From positions 126,001 through 190,000 of the forward strand of contig JAQFVV010006342.1 of assembly GCA_028023455.1 (NCBI GenBank): 64,000 nucleotides of DNA. The letters are read 5' to 3'. This DNA is from Epiperipatus broadwayi. Its lineage: Eukaryota > Onychophora > Udeonychophora > Euonychophora > Peripatidae. A program made the translations under genes and the position numbers. The notes under the pieces were generated by a model. It was given only the letters and a program-made list of their open reading frames with translations, did no database searches and was not told where the DNA came from. Numbering within the stretch: the stretch's first letter is position 1; every line of letters begins with the position of its first letter. This document shows positions 28,406 through 40,690 of this stretch, piece by piece.

Positions 28406-28533
28406 TTTAATAGGCTTCCAGTAATTGAAATATATATATATATATTGGTTGCAGAAAGGAGTTTGCTATTTTAATAGGCTTCCAGTAATTGAAATATATA
28501 TATATATATTGGTTGCAGAAAGGAGTTTGCTAT
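28406..28533 (+). repeat. 64-bp tandem duplication across the RTE 5' junction
   Basis: TTAATAGGCTTCCAGTAATTG, a short (AT)n and the first 26 bp of the RTE element (GGTTGCAGAAAGGAGTTTGC...) are present twice in a row. Host flank and element 5' end were duplicated together, so the event took place at or after insertion. Confidence 0.85.
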
Positions 28534-31500
28534 TAACTGAAAGGAGACCCTTTGATTCCTCTTCGAGGCCTTAAAGGAACCGAGCAGGGCAAATTCCTAA
28601 TGTGCACTCCATACATTCTTGTCGTTGCAGCTGTTATTATTATGTGTTTATTCATATAGTATACAAACATGGATGAGCTGCTCACCAACATACATTAGCC
28701 AGTGTGGTGAGTTTATTGGCTTTTTACCTCTGAGTTTAATATCAAAAAACACCATGGTCTTTCTTCTCAGGGCCTGCTAAGGCAGAATGAATGTTTGTGT
28801 AAATGATAAATATTTTTCCAATACATATATACAATTATGACAGACAAAAATAAAGCATGGGTCTTATTCCCAGAAGGCTTTAAAGTCATCAACCAAGGTA
28901 GCGGTTGGTGGACAAAGGCGGAGGGTGCTAAGAATCCCCTGATTGCGGACCCAGGCTGCCATTTGATGGCGACTTTTTATTTAGGTACTTACAACTGCAG
29001 ATCACTTTCAAGTGAAGGAAGATTGCAAGAATTAGAAGAACTTTCTTATATTAAATGGGATATTATTGGACTTTGTGAAGTTAGAAGGAAAGGTGAAGAG
29101 ACAATTGATTTAAAAAGTGGACATATATTATATTATAATGGCACAAATATTGGAAATACAAGTGGAGTAGGATTCATTATAAATAAAAAGTGGAAGAAAA
29201 TATTGTGGAGATTGATGGTGTATCAGATAGAGTGGCAAGATTAGTTATACAACTTAATAGCAGATACCAAATGCAAATAATTCAGGTTTATGCCCCAACA
29301 AGTTCTCATAGTGATGAAATAGTAAAAGATTTTTATATGGATGTACAAAAGGCTTTTGATCAGAGTAAACAACATTTTAAAATTGTTATGGGAGACTTTA
29401 ATTCTAGAATTGGTAAACAAATGAAAGATGAAAGTGCTGTGGTAATTTTGGTTATGGTAATAGAAATGAGAGAGGACATAGACTTGTGGAGTTTGCAGAA
29501 AAAGAAAAACTATATTATGAATTCTTTTTTTGAGAAAAATGTTAAAAGGAAATGGACATGGAAGCATCCAAATGCAGGTACAGCAGAATTGGATTATATT
29601 TTGACTAACAGGAAATACATATTTCAAGATTGTAATGTTCTTAATAAATTTAACACCGGAAGTGGTCATCGATTAGTAAGATGTAAGATACGTGTTAATG
29701 TAAAACTAGAAAGACAAAAATTATTAAGAAAAACAATATTTACAGTTGATATTCCTAATCTTCAGAAAATCGGTTTCAAGTATTAGTAGATTTTGAACAT
29801 GATTCAGATTTGAATGAAATTAATATGAAAATAACTGATACACTTTTAAAAACTGCAACAAAGATAGCTGGTAGAAAAAAGCAGCAATTGACCAATAAAA
29901 TTTCTACTGATACTAGAGAATTTATGAAGAAAAGAAGGAATATGAAGATATATAAAAATGATGCATTAAAAAGAATTGAATATCTTGAATTTTGTAAAAT
30001 GGTGCGGAAAAGAGTTGAAAATAATATAAGAAAGTATAACTGTGAACTAGCAAGAAAAGCTGTAGAAGAAAATAAAAGTTTTAAGAATGTAAAACAACAT
30101 TTTTGTATTGGTAGGAAATTTATATCTGCAATAAGAAAAAAAGATGGAATTATTACTAAAAAGAGAGATGACATCATGAAATTGGTAGAAGATTTTTATC
30201 AAGAATTATATAGTAATAAAGAACAAGTACCTCCTATATCTATTACATCTTCCAAATTGCCCAGAATTTTAAATGAAGAAGTGAGACATGCAATTAAGTG
30301 TATGAAGAAAGGAAAGGCTCCAGGTAATGATGGAATTATAATTGATATATTAAAAGAATCAGGTGAAGAAACAGAAAAAATGCGAGCAAAGTTATATACC
30401 AAATGTCTAAATGATAAAGATGTACCAGATGATTGGAAGAATGCAGTAATAATATTAATATTTAAAAAAGGTGATAAAGAAGATATTAGAAATTACAGAC
30501 CTATCAGCCTTTTATCAGTTTTATATAAAATTTTTACCAAGATAATTACAACTCGTCTACAGAGAACATTGGATTTCCACCAACCAAGAGAACAAGCTGG
30601 ATTTAAAAGTGGTTTTAGTACAGCAGATCATATTCAGGTATTGAGAGAGGTTATAGAAAGAACAAATGAATATGAGTTGTCATTATGTTTTGGATTTGTA
30701 GATTATGAAAAGGCATTTGATTCTATAAACATTTCTTCAGTGATTAAAGCATTAGGTCATCAAGGTATAGACCCAGAATATTATCATATTTTAAAGAATA
30801 TTTATAAAAATGCAACAGCAACAATTAGATTACATAATGATACTGGAAAAGTCAACATTGAGAAAGGTGTAAGACAAGGTGACTCCATATCTCCAAAACT
30901 TTTTACAGCAGTGTTGCAAGAAGTATTTTGTGGATTAAAATGGGAAACTAAAGAAGTGAAAGTAAATGGAGATTATTTAAGTCATTTAGATTTTGCAGAT
31001 GATGTAGTTGTTTTAGCAAATAATGCTTCAGAGCTGCAGGAAATGTTGCAGGAGTTATCAGATGAAAGTAGGAAAGTAGGACTAAAGATAAATGTTAAAA
31101 AGACTAAAGTAATGTTTAATTGATTTGCTCAAAATATGAAAATAAAGATTGATTATGATGAATTAGAAGAAGTTAACAGTTACAAATACCTTGGTCAGAT
31201 TATTAATACAGATGGAAACATAATGGAGGAAATTAGTCTTAGAATTAAACTTGGTTGGAGTGCTTTTGGTAGAAATAACTTGATACCAAAAGGAAATATG
31301 CCTATTTGAAAATAAAGGCTTTTAACAAATGTTTTTACCAATTCTTACTTATGGATCTGAGACTTGGACACTTAATAGAAGAGCAATACAGAGACTTCAG
31401 ACCACTCAAAGAAGTATGGAGAGGTGAATGTTGGGAGTAACAAGGAGAGATTGAAAATGCAATGTATGGGAAAGAGAACAAACAGGTGTTACTGACCTCA

Positions 31501-31757
31501 TTGAAAAAATTAAAAGATTGAAGTGGAGTTGGGCTGGACATAATGCTAGAAGAGATGATAATAGATGGACAATTGAAATTTTAAACTGGATTCTAAAAGA
31601 TTGTAAAAGACTCAGAAAGAGACCATATGTGAGATGGATGGATGAAATAAGAAAGTGTGCAGGGGTGATGTGGAGAAGAGAAGCTAGGGATCATAGAAGA
31701 TGGATTAACCTTGGAGAGACCGTCATTCTGCAGTGGATTGATAATGGTTGATAATGA
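28511..31757 (+). mobile_element. RTE-clade LINE, near full length (copy 2)
   Basis: It is collinear with copy 1 (10335-13599) from GGTTGCAGAAAGGAG to TGGATTGATAATGGTTGATA, including the 5' UTR, and much of the text is nearly identical. It sits inside an AT-dinucleotide region ((AT)n on both sides), so its target duplication cannot be read. It is the better preserved of the two over the polymerase domain. Confidence 0.9.
28837..31751 (+). pseudogene. RTE endonuclease-reverse transcriptase, RT domain mostly open
   Basis: It starts with MTDKNK. The endonuclease has GTYNCRSL, LCEVR, YAPTS, an intact GDFN (near 29390) and ELDYIL, but GSDHR reads GSGHR, losing the catalytic Asp next to His. The polymerase has a 437-codon open stretch (29810-31123) with NYRPISLLSVLYKI, FVDYEKAFDS, GVRQGDSISPKLF, and FADD at 30992. 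Defects: a 1-bp loss near 29197, paired small deletions near 29445 and 29510 that leave about 20 wrong residues, a deletion then stop near 29770-29786, TGA for Arg at 31121, and more breaks until 31518. The last 77 codons are open and end ILQWIDNG. Frames joined, it would match the single-ORF RTE layout. Confidence 0.9.
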
Positions 31758-31759
31758 TA

Positions 31760-31823
<64 letters not shown>
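31758..31823. repeat. (AT)n microsatellite
   Basis: A nearly pure AT-dinucleotide tract directly follows the RTE 3' end. It is probably part of the insertion target. Confidence 0.95.
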
Positions 31824-31827
<4 letters not shown>

Positions 31828-32985
31828 TTACCAACAATACAAATAGAATAAATGAATATACAGCCATTTCTATCTATTTCTTTTCTTTTAAAATAAAGTT
31901 GTTTTTTTTTTTTCACATCAACCTTTAATAAACTAAGATTTATTTTAACCCCCATAGTTCATTCACTTGGTGAAGGAGGAATTAAGCAAGACAACAAAAT
32001 TTAATAGTAATAACACATTTAATAAAATTACAAATTAAATAATATAAACAATATTACACAACCATAAAAAACATAAAGAAATATATAAAATATTAAAGTA
32101 ATATAATTAATTTTATTAGCGAATATGTATAAATGTTCCGTATTAGAAGAAATTGTTCTTTTCAAACAAAACACCTTTTCCCAGAGAATAGTTCTTACTT
32201 TTTTAAGTAATGTAACCCACAAAAAAATACATGCATGTTTGATATAGTAAATCATTTACCTAGGATTTGAAGTTCTATTGAGTGCTCTATGACCGTCTTG
32301 TGGGAGTCAACCCATTTTTTTGCAGAGACAGCCAGTTCTTCCATCCTCACTTCGGCTGAATAGGTACTTCTGTACACTTCATTGGAATGGGCCATTCTTA
32401 ATATAATTTATTGTATCTGGTTTAATTCCCCAGTTCCTGATTTCATATCTCTTGGTTATATAACTTCTTCTTTGGACATAGCAACAGACAGAAGCAGGAA
32501 ATCTATTTAACAGATGAGGCAGCAGATGTTATTCCATCATGAGTTTATATGTCAGGTGAGCAGAAAATGAAACAACATCTTTCTAGGGCCACTAGCCATG
32601 CACCCCCCTAAAAATACATACACTAATATGTTTTATTTCCTCCTTTTTTTTGACTGCTGGTCTCAAACATTATCAGTTCTCTTGCCCAAGCTGATCACCA
32701 ACCAACCAATCAAAAAAATAGGCAAGCCTTTTATAATCTTGATCTGCCCTATTTATAGATTTTCTCATCTATTGTTTGCTGGAATGCAATTAATTAAAAC
32801 ATGTTTTTTCATACCTTTATGGTTTTATCTTACACAGATTTATAAAATATCACTTTTGTTTTTCTACACAAGTTTAAAATTCTTCATTTAAATTTTTATT
32901 AACAATTTCCAACAAGCTAAATGCTGTATAATAAATTTCAAATATCCTTTTTTCTCTTTTTATTATTTTTCTTACATGTAAATAA
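31824..32985. other. Mostly non-coding; GC-richer block at 32250-32560
   Basis: AT-rich DNA surrounds a noticeably less AT-rich block at about 32250-32560, which holds the possible exon listed separately. The open frame at 32598-32891 has no recognisable motif. Confidence 0.4.
32252..32395 (-). CDS. Possible exon or short coding remnant, unknown product
   Basis: On minus, an ATG at 32395 opens 47 codons: MAHSNEVYRSTYSAEV, RMEELAVSAKKWVDSHKTVI, then EHSIELQILGK-stop. The residue mix is polar and protein-like, unlike the Ile/Tyr/Phe/Asn-rich chance frames around it, and base composition is closer to half G+C. AG-GTAAAT at the end (near 32260) would serve as a splice donor, which puts the stop inside an intron. 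No acceptor is obvious upstream. I do not recognise the family. It could equally be a remnant of a mobile element or chance. Confidence 0.25.
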   Translation of the reverse strand: MAHSNEVYRSTYSAEVRMEELAVSAKKWVDSHKTVIEHSIELQILGK

Positions 32986-33332
32986 TTAAACAATTCAAAA
33001 CAAAGCAAAACTCTCCATATAGTAGTGCCATCTTGTGCTAACAAGAGCAATCAATGGATGCCAGCCGTAAACAATTCAAAACAAAGCAAAACTCTCCATA
33101 TAGTAGTGCCATTTTGTGCTAACAAGAGCAATCAATGGATGCCAGCCATCTTGTGCTAACAAGAGCAATCAATGGATGCCAGCCTTCTGGCATCCATTGA
33201 TTGCTCTTGTTAGCACAAGATGGCACTACTATATGGAGAGTTTTGCCAGCCTTCTGGCATTCATTGATTGCTCTTGTTAGCACAAGATGGCACTACTATA
33301 TGGAGAGTTTTGCTTTGTTTTGAATTGTTTAA
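32986..33332. repeat. Nested near-perfect palindrome, family A
   Basis: The left half has two direct copies of an ~80-bp unit (32986-33067, 33068-33147), each running from CAATTCAAAACAAAGC to GGATGCCAGCC, plus a third 37-bp piece (33148-33184). The right half (33185-33332) holds two inverted copies. The outermost 20 bp (TTAAACAATTCAAAACAAAG and complement) also pair. The units share the family A end GCAAAACTCTCCATATAGTA. Identity is far higher than among other family A copies, pointing to recent rearrangement or an artefact. Confidence 0.85.
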
Positions 33333-34040
33333 TAACAATTATGTGCTAGTATGAGATAGTGATCATGTGATGTAAGTAATTTAAAGAGAGAAAGAGATGC
33401 ATTTTTATGCACTCCCTCCCCCTTTTCCTTAACATAAAATCATGGTAACTTTCTATCCTTTTAACTAAATTTGAACTCTCTTTTTTTTCTTTTTAAATGT
33501 TTTGTATTTACATAGTTAACCCTTTTCTGAATTCCAAAAATATATAACTATATGGTCTCCTTTAATTTTGCACTTCGCGTTTCATTTTTACTTTTCAACT
33601 AAATTTTCTCTCTTCTTTTTTTCTTTTAACTAATTATGATGCTGATTTTAGCATCTTTCAACACATGTTTACTTTTTACTATTTAATATTTACTCATGTA
33701 TTAAATATATACACGTGTATGACTACAACTGCATGTAGTCATCACAATACTCATAACTTTCCATTTCATTGCATATATTACATCAATAAAGACATCTTAA
33801 AAAAAGACTTCCAAAGTACATTTCATGCTTTATTTATAAATCTTATTTATAACCAATTTGATTTTGAAGTTGGAACATTCTAGCTAACAAATACACATAT
33901 ATATTGAGACTTATTATAAGGATATCAAGTATTTCTGCAAATTGATATAAATATTGAAACATAAACAGGTTTAAGGATTATATATATGTCCGAATAATTG
34001 CTAAAACATTCAAACAATTAGGACACTTACATACAAATTC
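33333..34040. other. Non-coding AT-rich DNA, no gene seen
   Basis: No supported feature. The frame at 33665-33883 has no motif. Confidence 0.5.
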
Positions 34041-34510
34041 TGTCGTTTCTGAGGGGATGTTCAGATGTTTCAAATTTCTCATTTAACGAGCATAAATTCT
34101 CATAAAGTGCCATGTATAGTGGAAGAAATTAATCTGAAAAATTGTATACTAATAGTTCAAGATTTGTAACAAGTTTGGGAAGAATGTATTGCAAATCTGA
34201 AAGATTTGATTGATTACAAATCCTACCAGGTACATTAATCAATCAATTACAGTAGTATTTCTCACAGTGTCATATTTCTGTTTCTTTGAATATTATAATG
34301 TAGATAAAAATTAACCCTACATATTATAAGTTAAAGAAATTCTAATTGTTTCTATATGGATATTTAAATGCTTCAAGGCTAGACGGTTCATCAGAAAAAC
34401 AAAGGTTTCTCATGTATACTGGGAGATTAATCTGGGAAATTTTACATTCTGCAAAAGTTCATGTTTTATGACAAACTTTGTAAGAATATATTGCAAATCT
34501 GAATGATGGA
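34041..34510 (+). repeat. Diverged direct repeat (~150 bp)
   Basis: 34060-34205 and 34370-34512 share an ordered set of blocks: TTTCTCAT, AGATTAATCTGGGAAATT against GAAATTAATCTGAAAAATT, GTTCAAGATTTGTAACAAGTTT against GTTCATGTTTTATGACAAACTT, and AGAATATATTGCAAATCTGA. They are old duplicates with no coding sequence. Confidence 0.55.
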
Positions 34511-35734
34511 TTAACTATATATATATACAATTTTTAAATTAAAATTTATGTATGTTTTTAAGTTTTTATTTTTGGTGGCTCATCTCAATCCCCACCATAC
34601 TGCAACTGTCCATTAGTGCAAAATATCAGACCACCCTTTCTCATTATGTATACCTTATAACCACTATAGGGAAGATAGACATAGACTCGTGAAATAATTT
34701 CTCATCACGTATTTAGGTCTTTCTATATTTATTGGATTTTCATCGCCTACTATTTATTCTTTTCCTCTTGCATATAAAAAACATTATTCATATTTTATTA
34801 ATCTATTGCAGTCAGGTTTGTATATATACACACATACTTAATCTTCGTAATATATATACTCCAATATTTATTTAGACTTTTTAAAAAAAATAAAGAGTAG
34901 GAGATTCCATTAACTTTGCGTAGATTAATTACATAGAACTGCGGCATTTACTATTTACATTTAAAACAAATATTATTTTTAAAAATATCTTCATAAATAT
35001 TGTTTCATAATTGTATTTAAGCATTACAATAATACTTTCTATTTTTTTATGCATGAATAACAATAAATAAATCTGTCTGATAAAAAATACAATGGATTCA
35101 ATATTAATATTTTTATTTCTAATTTCACCCAATCACAAAATTCACTGAGTTTAAAATTAATAACATTTCAATGAACATTTTCTAAACAAAATATAGACGA
35201 AATAATATATATAATTTTAAAATTTTATTTTCCAAACTTATATAATGAAAAAAAAATTCACCGTTTTTTAGTTTAAATTTTATTAGTTTTTTTTTTCAGA
35301 TTCAACAAAATATTGACAAACTATAATAACCAACTGATGTAGGATGTACTATTTTTTGTGAATATATTATTTCAATATAATTTTTTTGTTTGTAAAACAT
35401 TAAAACTATAAATATGATAACAGTAAATAATAAATAGATGAGCAATAAATAAATCAGTAACTTTAATATGCCTATATAATCAAATGGCTTTATTTTTTAA
35501 AAAATCATAAGTTTGAGGGCCAGGAATGACTGAGACAGGGACAATCCATGGAACTAAAGCTCTAAGGTCTGCCACTTTATGGCTGCTTCAATCCACATAG
35601 GCCTTTGATATCATAGATACTGAGAACGTTTTTAGATGTATGTGTTAATAGTGTTTATAATAAAAGCAGATATCCATTTAGAATAAAATGAATAACTTAC
35701 TTACAATGAAGTTTTTTAATAGTATTTACATATT
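34511..35734. other. Non-coding DNA, no gene seen
   Basis: A slightly GC-richer patch at 35510-35620 shows stops in every frame I checked. No repeat or RNA gene was recognised. Confidence 0.45.
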
Positions 35735-36110
35735 GGACTATTTCCATCATCTGAGTATTGAATGTCTTTAGAAAAATTTAAACTTTATTTAAATATTCCA
35801 AATACTTTTCACTGTTAATAATAGTGCACAGGTTAGTATATGCACAATGTTTCAAGAGGCATTATTCTCCCCTCTTCTTCAGGTGTTGCTGGCCTGATCA
35901 GGGACAGTCCTAGCATGGAAATTGAACCTGGACCCTTAATTCTTAAGTATTGAATTTTAAGATAATTCTCTAACCAATTACTCTTGAAACATTGTGCATG
36001 TACTAACCTATATGCAATGTATTTGGAATATTTAAATAAAGTTACATTTTTCTAAAGACATTCAGTACTCATATTAGATGATGGAAATAGTCCAATATAT
36101 AAATATAACT
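35735..36110 (-). repeat. tRNA-derived SINE family B with long inverted ends
   Basis: The outer ~110-bp arms (35735-35845 and about 35985-36110) are reverse complements (GGACTATTTCCATCATCT and complement). Between them on minus lies a tRNA-like head, TTGGTTAGAGAATTATC with GGTTCAATTTCC as A and B boxes, then GGCCAGCAACACCTGAAGAA. At 35849-35882 (minus) is CTGAAGA, a 5-bp stem AGAGG/CCTCT, and TGAAAC, which matches the conserved hammerhead ribozyme core. Two SINE copies in inverted order, one headless, would explain the arms. Confidence 0.65.
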
Positions 36111-37031
36111 AAAGCATCACCATTATAAACTTTCAGGAAAACACTACGTTTTTTAATACTTTGGCATCATTGTTTAAAAAAAGAGTATGCCACTTTTTAT
36201 AGTTAATACTAATATTTTGAAGGGATAAAAAGGATTTGATTGATTCTGAATAATGGTACAAGAATTCAGATGATATAGCAACTTACCTACTCATTTAGAT
36301 TTGAATAGAGATATTCAATTCCATGAATAAAGTTAAATCCTAATTTTAAACATAAAAAAGTTGTGTAGTTCTATTAAGATATCTGAAATTTGTTTTACTT
36401 ATGATTATAATATATTATTTCAGAACTATTGAACTTTTTTTAGAAATGTGTAGACCTATAAAATTCTACCACATAATCGTAAAAATGCTTTTATTGTTCT
36501 AACTGCTAAAAATAAGAGGCTAATTAAAGGCTACAATAATTATCATGAAATATAATTTTTATTTATTTACAGTAAAAAGTTTTTTTAAAAAATTGTATTG
36601 AATAATAATTTTCAGAATTAGCTCTCACCAAGATGAAGTGTGGCTTCCATATAGAGACATTCTTTTTATATACTAATGCATGTTACTTGCAAGGTGGGTC
36701 AAAGGAAATTTCATAAATCATGTAGGTAATATCCATGCAATATATGGCTACAGTCATAGGATTGAAGGATTTGATAAAGCCATCAGTGAATCTATCTCCT
36801 GATTGAAATCTCCACAAGTTCTTTTGATTTTGTTAATAGTTACATTGTTTAAAAAATCTGTACCTTAAACAAATAAACACAATTGAATAGTTAAAAACTG
36901 GAAGACTGCAGTTTTAAAGGGATATAATGGGATACCTGAAAATAAAATTTAAATATGATAATATATTATCTTCAAAACAAAATCATTACATGATCACAAT
37001 TTCCTATGCTTACACAAGATGTTAAATTAGT
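36111..37031. other. Non-coding AT-rich DNA, no gene seen
   Basis: No supported feature was found. Confidence 0.5.
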
Positions 37032-37655
37032 AGCAAACTATCCATAAAGTAGTGCCACCCAGTGCAAGCCTTAGTAATCAATGGATGGAAAAAAAATTAT
37101 GCATAAAATCCCTATCTAGTGCCTACTCATCTAATATCCCCAGATTAGTTTCTACCTTGTGGTTTTCATCAGTGCCTTGGATCTGAGAGCACTGCAACTA
37201 TGTCTTAAGACATAATGCAACCCTCCAACATAGTAAATGGCTATCATGTGATGATTTAGGTGTTTTATACCAATCCTTCTAATTGGAAAATGATGACTGT
37301 GGTTTTTAGAAAACCAAAAATATCAAAATGTATAGATAATGAACTACGTTCAGATCTATATGACTATATGAGTAAGTAAATTTGGATTGAAAATATTATT
37401 GTGTTTTAATGTGGACTCATAGCTTTATAGTTACCTAAATAGGTAAAAAGTAGCTGCTGGAGAATTGAATTAGATTCTAAGATCTAAGTGCAGTACTTTC
37501 AAATCCAAGGCTTCTCAATGATGAAAGCTAGAAATTAGTTTGAGAATATTGAATGAGTAGGCACTAGATATGAATTTTATATGCAAGCCTTCTTGCATCC
37601 ATTAATTAGTAAAACTTGCACTGGATGGCACTAGTGCATAGAGAGTTTTCTATTA
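37032..37655. repeat. Inverted-repeat element, family A (long form)
   Basis: The ends (GCAAACTATCCATAAAGTAG and the complement near 37655) and subterminal blocks (CCCAGTGCAAGC, ATCCCTATCTAGTGCCTACTC, AATATCCCCAGATTAGTTTC) pair across about 150 bp. The interior of about 320 bp is unpaired and includes GCTATCATGTGATGATTTAG and AAATTTGGATTGAAAATATT, which recur in the copy at 50463-51010. It has no transposase frame. It is probably the parental form from which the compact copies at 1815 and 32986 were deleted. Confidence 0.75.
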
Positions 37656-39917
37656 TCTTCAAAACTACTGGATATTTTTAAAAATGTATGGGCCCATTAA
37701 AGTCCAAATGCTTTTATCATTCCAGTTTTTAATAATACTGGGGATAAAATAATTATTATAAAATATTACTCTTATTTACAACAACATAAGATTTTTTAAG
37801 GATTGTATTGAATAATTTGTTTCCAGTCATAGACAAAAATATTTAATGAGACAGTTTAGCTTTAGACAGTCAAACAAGAATTTGATCGTAGTTTTTGCTA
37901 ACAGGAAAATGATAAACATGATCTAGATGGCAAAAGTGTGATCTGGAAAATTGATTCATTTACTTAAGACATTTAATTCAGTTATTCAAGAAGATTTATA
38001 ACAGTGTTTGAAAATAGTTTATTGTTCTCAGGTGTTTATTCATATTACACAGCTCCTTCAAGACAACATAAAAAGTGTTGCAATGTGTAGACAAAAATTA
38101 AGGGTGCCTGAAATGAAACCAGTGTTGAATGAAAATATATATTAGTTATAACTTTTTTTTGGCAATGGTCTTTGAAAGAGTTTTTAGGCAGCTTCATGAA
38201 GAAAATATCATTCTGATAAGTTTCTAATAAAAACTCATTAAAAACAAACTACAAACCTTTCTGCTTTTAAGTTTACCATATGGTGATAACTGCACTATTT
38301 TGCCAATTCAATGAATGGTCTACATAATGTTCTTTCAAATTTTATTGGTTGCACTCACCCTGTAAAAGAAAGTTTTTTTACTTTAATAATTTAATATTAA
38401 GGTTGCATTAATAATATTATTTATCAAATAATGTTCAAAAAATTAAAGTGATTTATAAGCTACTAATGGGAGAAAAAAATCTTCCACAACTTCTAACTTC
38501 TATAAGTAATAGATTACATGGATATAGGCATCCACATTGCTTTTTAGATTGATAAGCAGATGGGAGTGTAGGAATGTAGCATGGACTCTAATGTGTAAGC
38601 ATAACCAGTATTTCTCTTTAGTAATGTAACTATTCCATTTACATTAGTTGTATTTAGAACTGCAATTTTTCCAAGTTTATTGCAAGAATGTAAGATATGA
38701 GTTCCTATAGATCCAAAGCTACTGTAAAAGTTTCATTTTAAGATACTCCATAATATTCCAAAAAGACATTGAAAATATCATATGGCCAATCATTACTTTT
38801 TTAGATTGATTGTTGTGATAATATTGAATCTGCTATTGTAATTCTAAACTTTTTTATTGGATTGGATATGTCAAACAAATGAAAAGCATTATATGGTGAG
38901 CCTGAGCATATTATTATGGGATAGACCCACCACCTTTTAACACAGTTTTCACAAATAACCCTCTAAAAATGTAACATTGAGATTTGGATAGGATAAAGTG
39001 AAGCTTTTCAGAAGTAATGTGGTACACAGGCAAAAAAAAAATAACATAACATGATATGTATATGTAATTTTTTTAAGTTTATTGATTTTTATAATTCATT
39101 CAAAACTTGAACTTGATTTTGCATTTTTGTCTCTGTTCTTTTTTTCTTTTCTTCTGGAGGTACAGTGGCTAATACTGGGAATTAAAAGTTCAGAGCTACT
39201 GTAAGAAATAATGATTATATTTTAATAATTTTGTAACCTATATCCCAAAGAATTTTATGTGTTAGTATTAATAAAATAGTATAATTTTAGCAAACAGAAA
39301 TGAACTATAAATTAGCATTTAGCGCAAAATTTCCAAAATTATAAATTAAAAAAAAAAAACAGTTTTAATAAAAAATTAAAATGATAGTAAAATTAATTTT
39401 ATAAAAACAAATAAATGCTCTCACTTTTTTTTTATAATTTCAATTTACAAATTGATAAGCCAGTCTTTAAATGTCCACATTGAAAACACAGTCTTACCTA
39501 ATTTGCATCTTGGACATAACGAATCTCATTGGATATGAGTTTCATTCTAGTCATGTAGATTAGAAGAACCGTTTTTGCATGTGATATTTTTAAAATCAAT
39601 TGATCAATTAATTATAGAAACTTAGATAAAAATCAGTAAAGCACTTACTTAGTTTTTATGAGCTTATTTTATACTCATTTAAATTCTTATCTTTTATGTT
39701 CTTAAATTTAAATTTTGAAATATAATAATAATTAAATTAGCAAAACTGAATGGCTTCAGCAGATGGTGTATATAAAGTTTAAAAATTATTAACTGTTATA
39801 TATTTGTTGTAAGTTCTTTCATCATAATAATACTATATAAATGTACTGCTAATTTTTTGTATAGCCTATATGGTTTAAGTAATCTTTAGCCAACATTTAT
39901 ACATATATATTCCACAT
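37656..39917. other. Non-coding DNA, no gene seen
   Basis: More than 2 kb without a supported gene, RNA or repeat. No frame longer than about 60 codons with a recognisable motif. Confidence 0.5.
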
Positions 39918-40075
39918 TTATTGTTAAAAGGAGGTTGCCTTGACAACAGTTTAAAATTATTGATTGTTATTGATATTGGGATTGTCTAAGTGTTGAGAGG
40001 CTTTTTATGAATATATATATATATATAACAAGCTAATCAAGCTATACACACACACATATATATATATATATTAGT
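39918..40075 (+). repeat. Second copy of the 330-521 repeat with AT/AC tail
   Basis: AAAGGAGGTTGCCTTGACAAC to GATATTGGGATTGTCTAAGTG matches 333-405. Short (AT)n, ACACAC and (AT)n tracts follow to about 40070. Confidence 0.6.
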
Positions 40076-40682
40076 TGAATACAATACTTAACTAGAATTT
40101 TTTATTATAATTAAAATATATAATATACATGTAATAACTGCCAACAGTTTTACTGTGTCTAAATAAATTTAATTATTCATCAGGCTTTTAAAAAATGTAT
40201 GATATCTGTATAACTTTTCTTCTTAAGTTCCCTAACTCATTTTGTCACCTCCAGCAAGACTAAACTATGGCACATAATTATTTCCTCAAAGTCCTGCCCT
40301 ACTTTATTTTCTAGAGGCATTCTATTTTATTCTTGATTGAATTCTTCAATACATTTACAGTGTATTGTTCTGTTAAGTTCACTTGATTATTGTTTAATCT
40401 GCAACATTTTTCTTAAGTGCTAATCTGAAAATCTGATTTTCATTCTATCTTTTCACAAAGACTTTATCTTGTGTTTGGAAAGTGGGAGTATTCATTTATA
40501 TAGTTAACTCTACAAAGTGCATGTGTGTTAGCTTATTGGCTTATTAATATTACAGTTTATAAAAACATCATACGATATAAAATAAATGTCTTATAACTAT
40601 TTCTTTAAAAATTAATTAAATAATTAACTAAAATCATTATGTGTATTGTATATGCTAGCAATGTCTGTAAGTCATGACAACA
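40076..40682. other. Non-coding AT-rich DNA, no gene seen
   Basis: No supported feature was found. Confidence 0.5.
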
Positions 40683-40690
40683 TTATTTTG

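Noticed and set aside
28214-28474. 86-codon frame upstream of RTE copy 2
   Set aside because: It runs into the AT repeat and RTE 5' end. No motif, and the upstream part belongs to a diverged duplication without conserved frame.
32986-33332. CRISPR-like array because of repeated units
   Set aside because: Repeats are of unequal length, mixed orientation and without unique spacers. The context is a eukaryotic transposable element family.
35510-35620. GC-richer patch as a host exon
   Set aside because: No frame stays open with protein-like text, and no repeat or RNA similarity was recognised.
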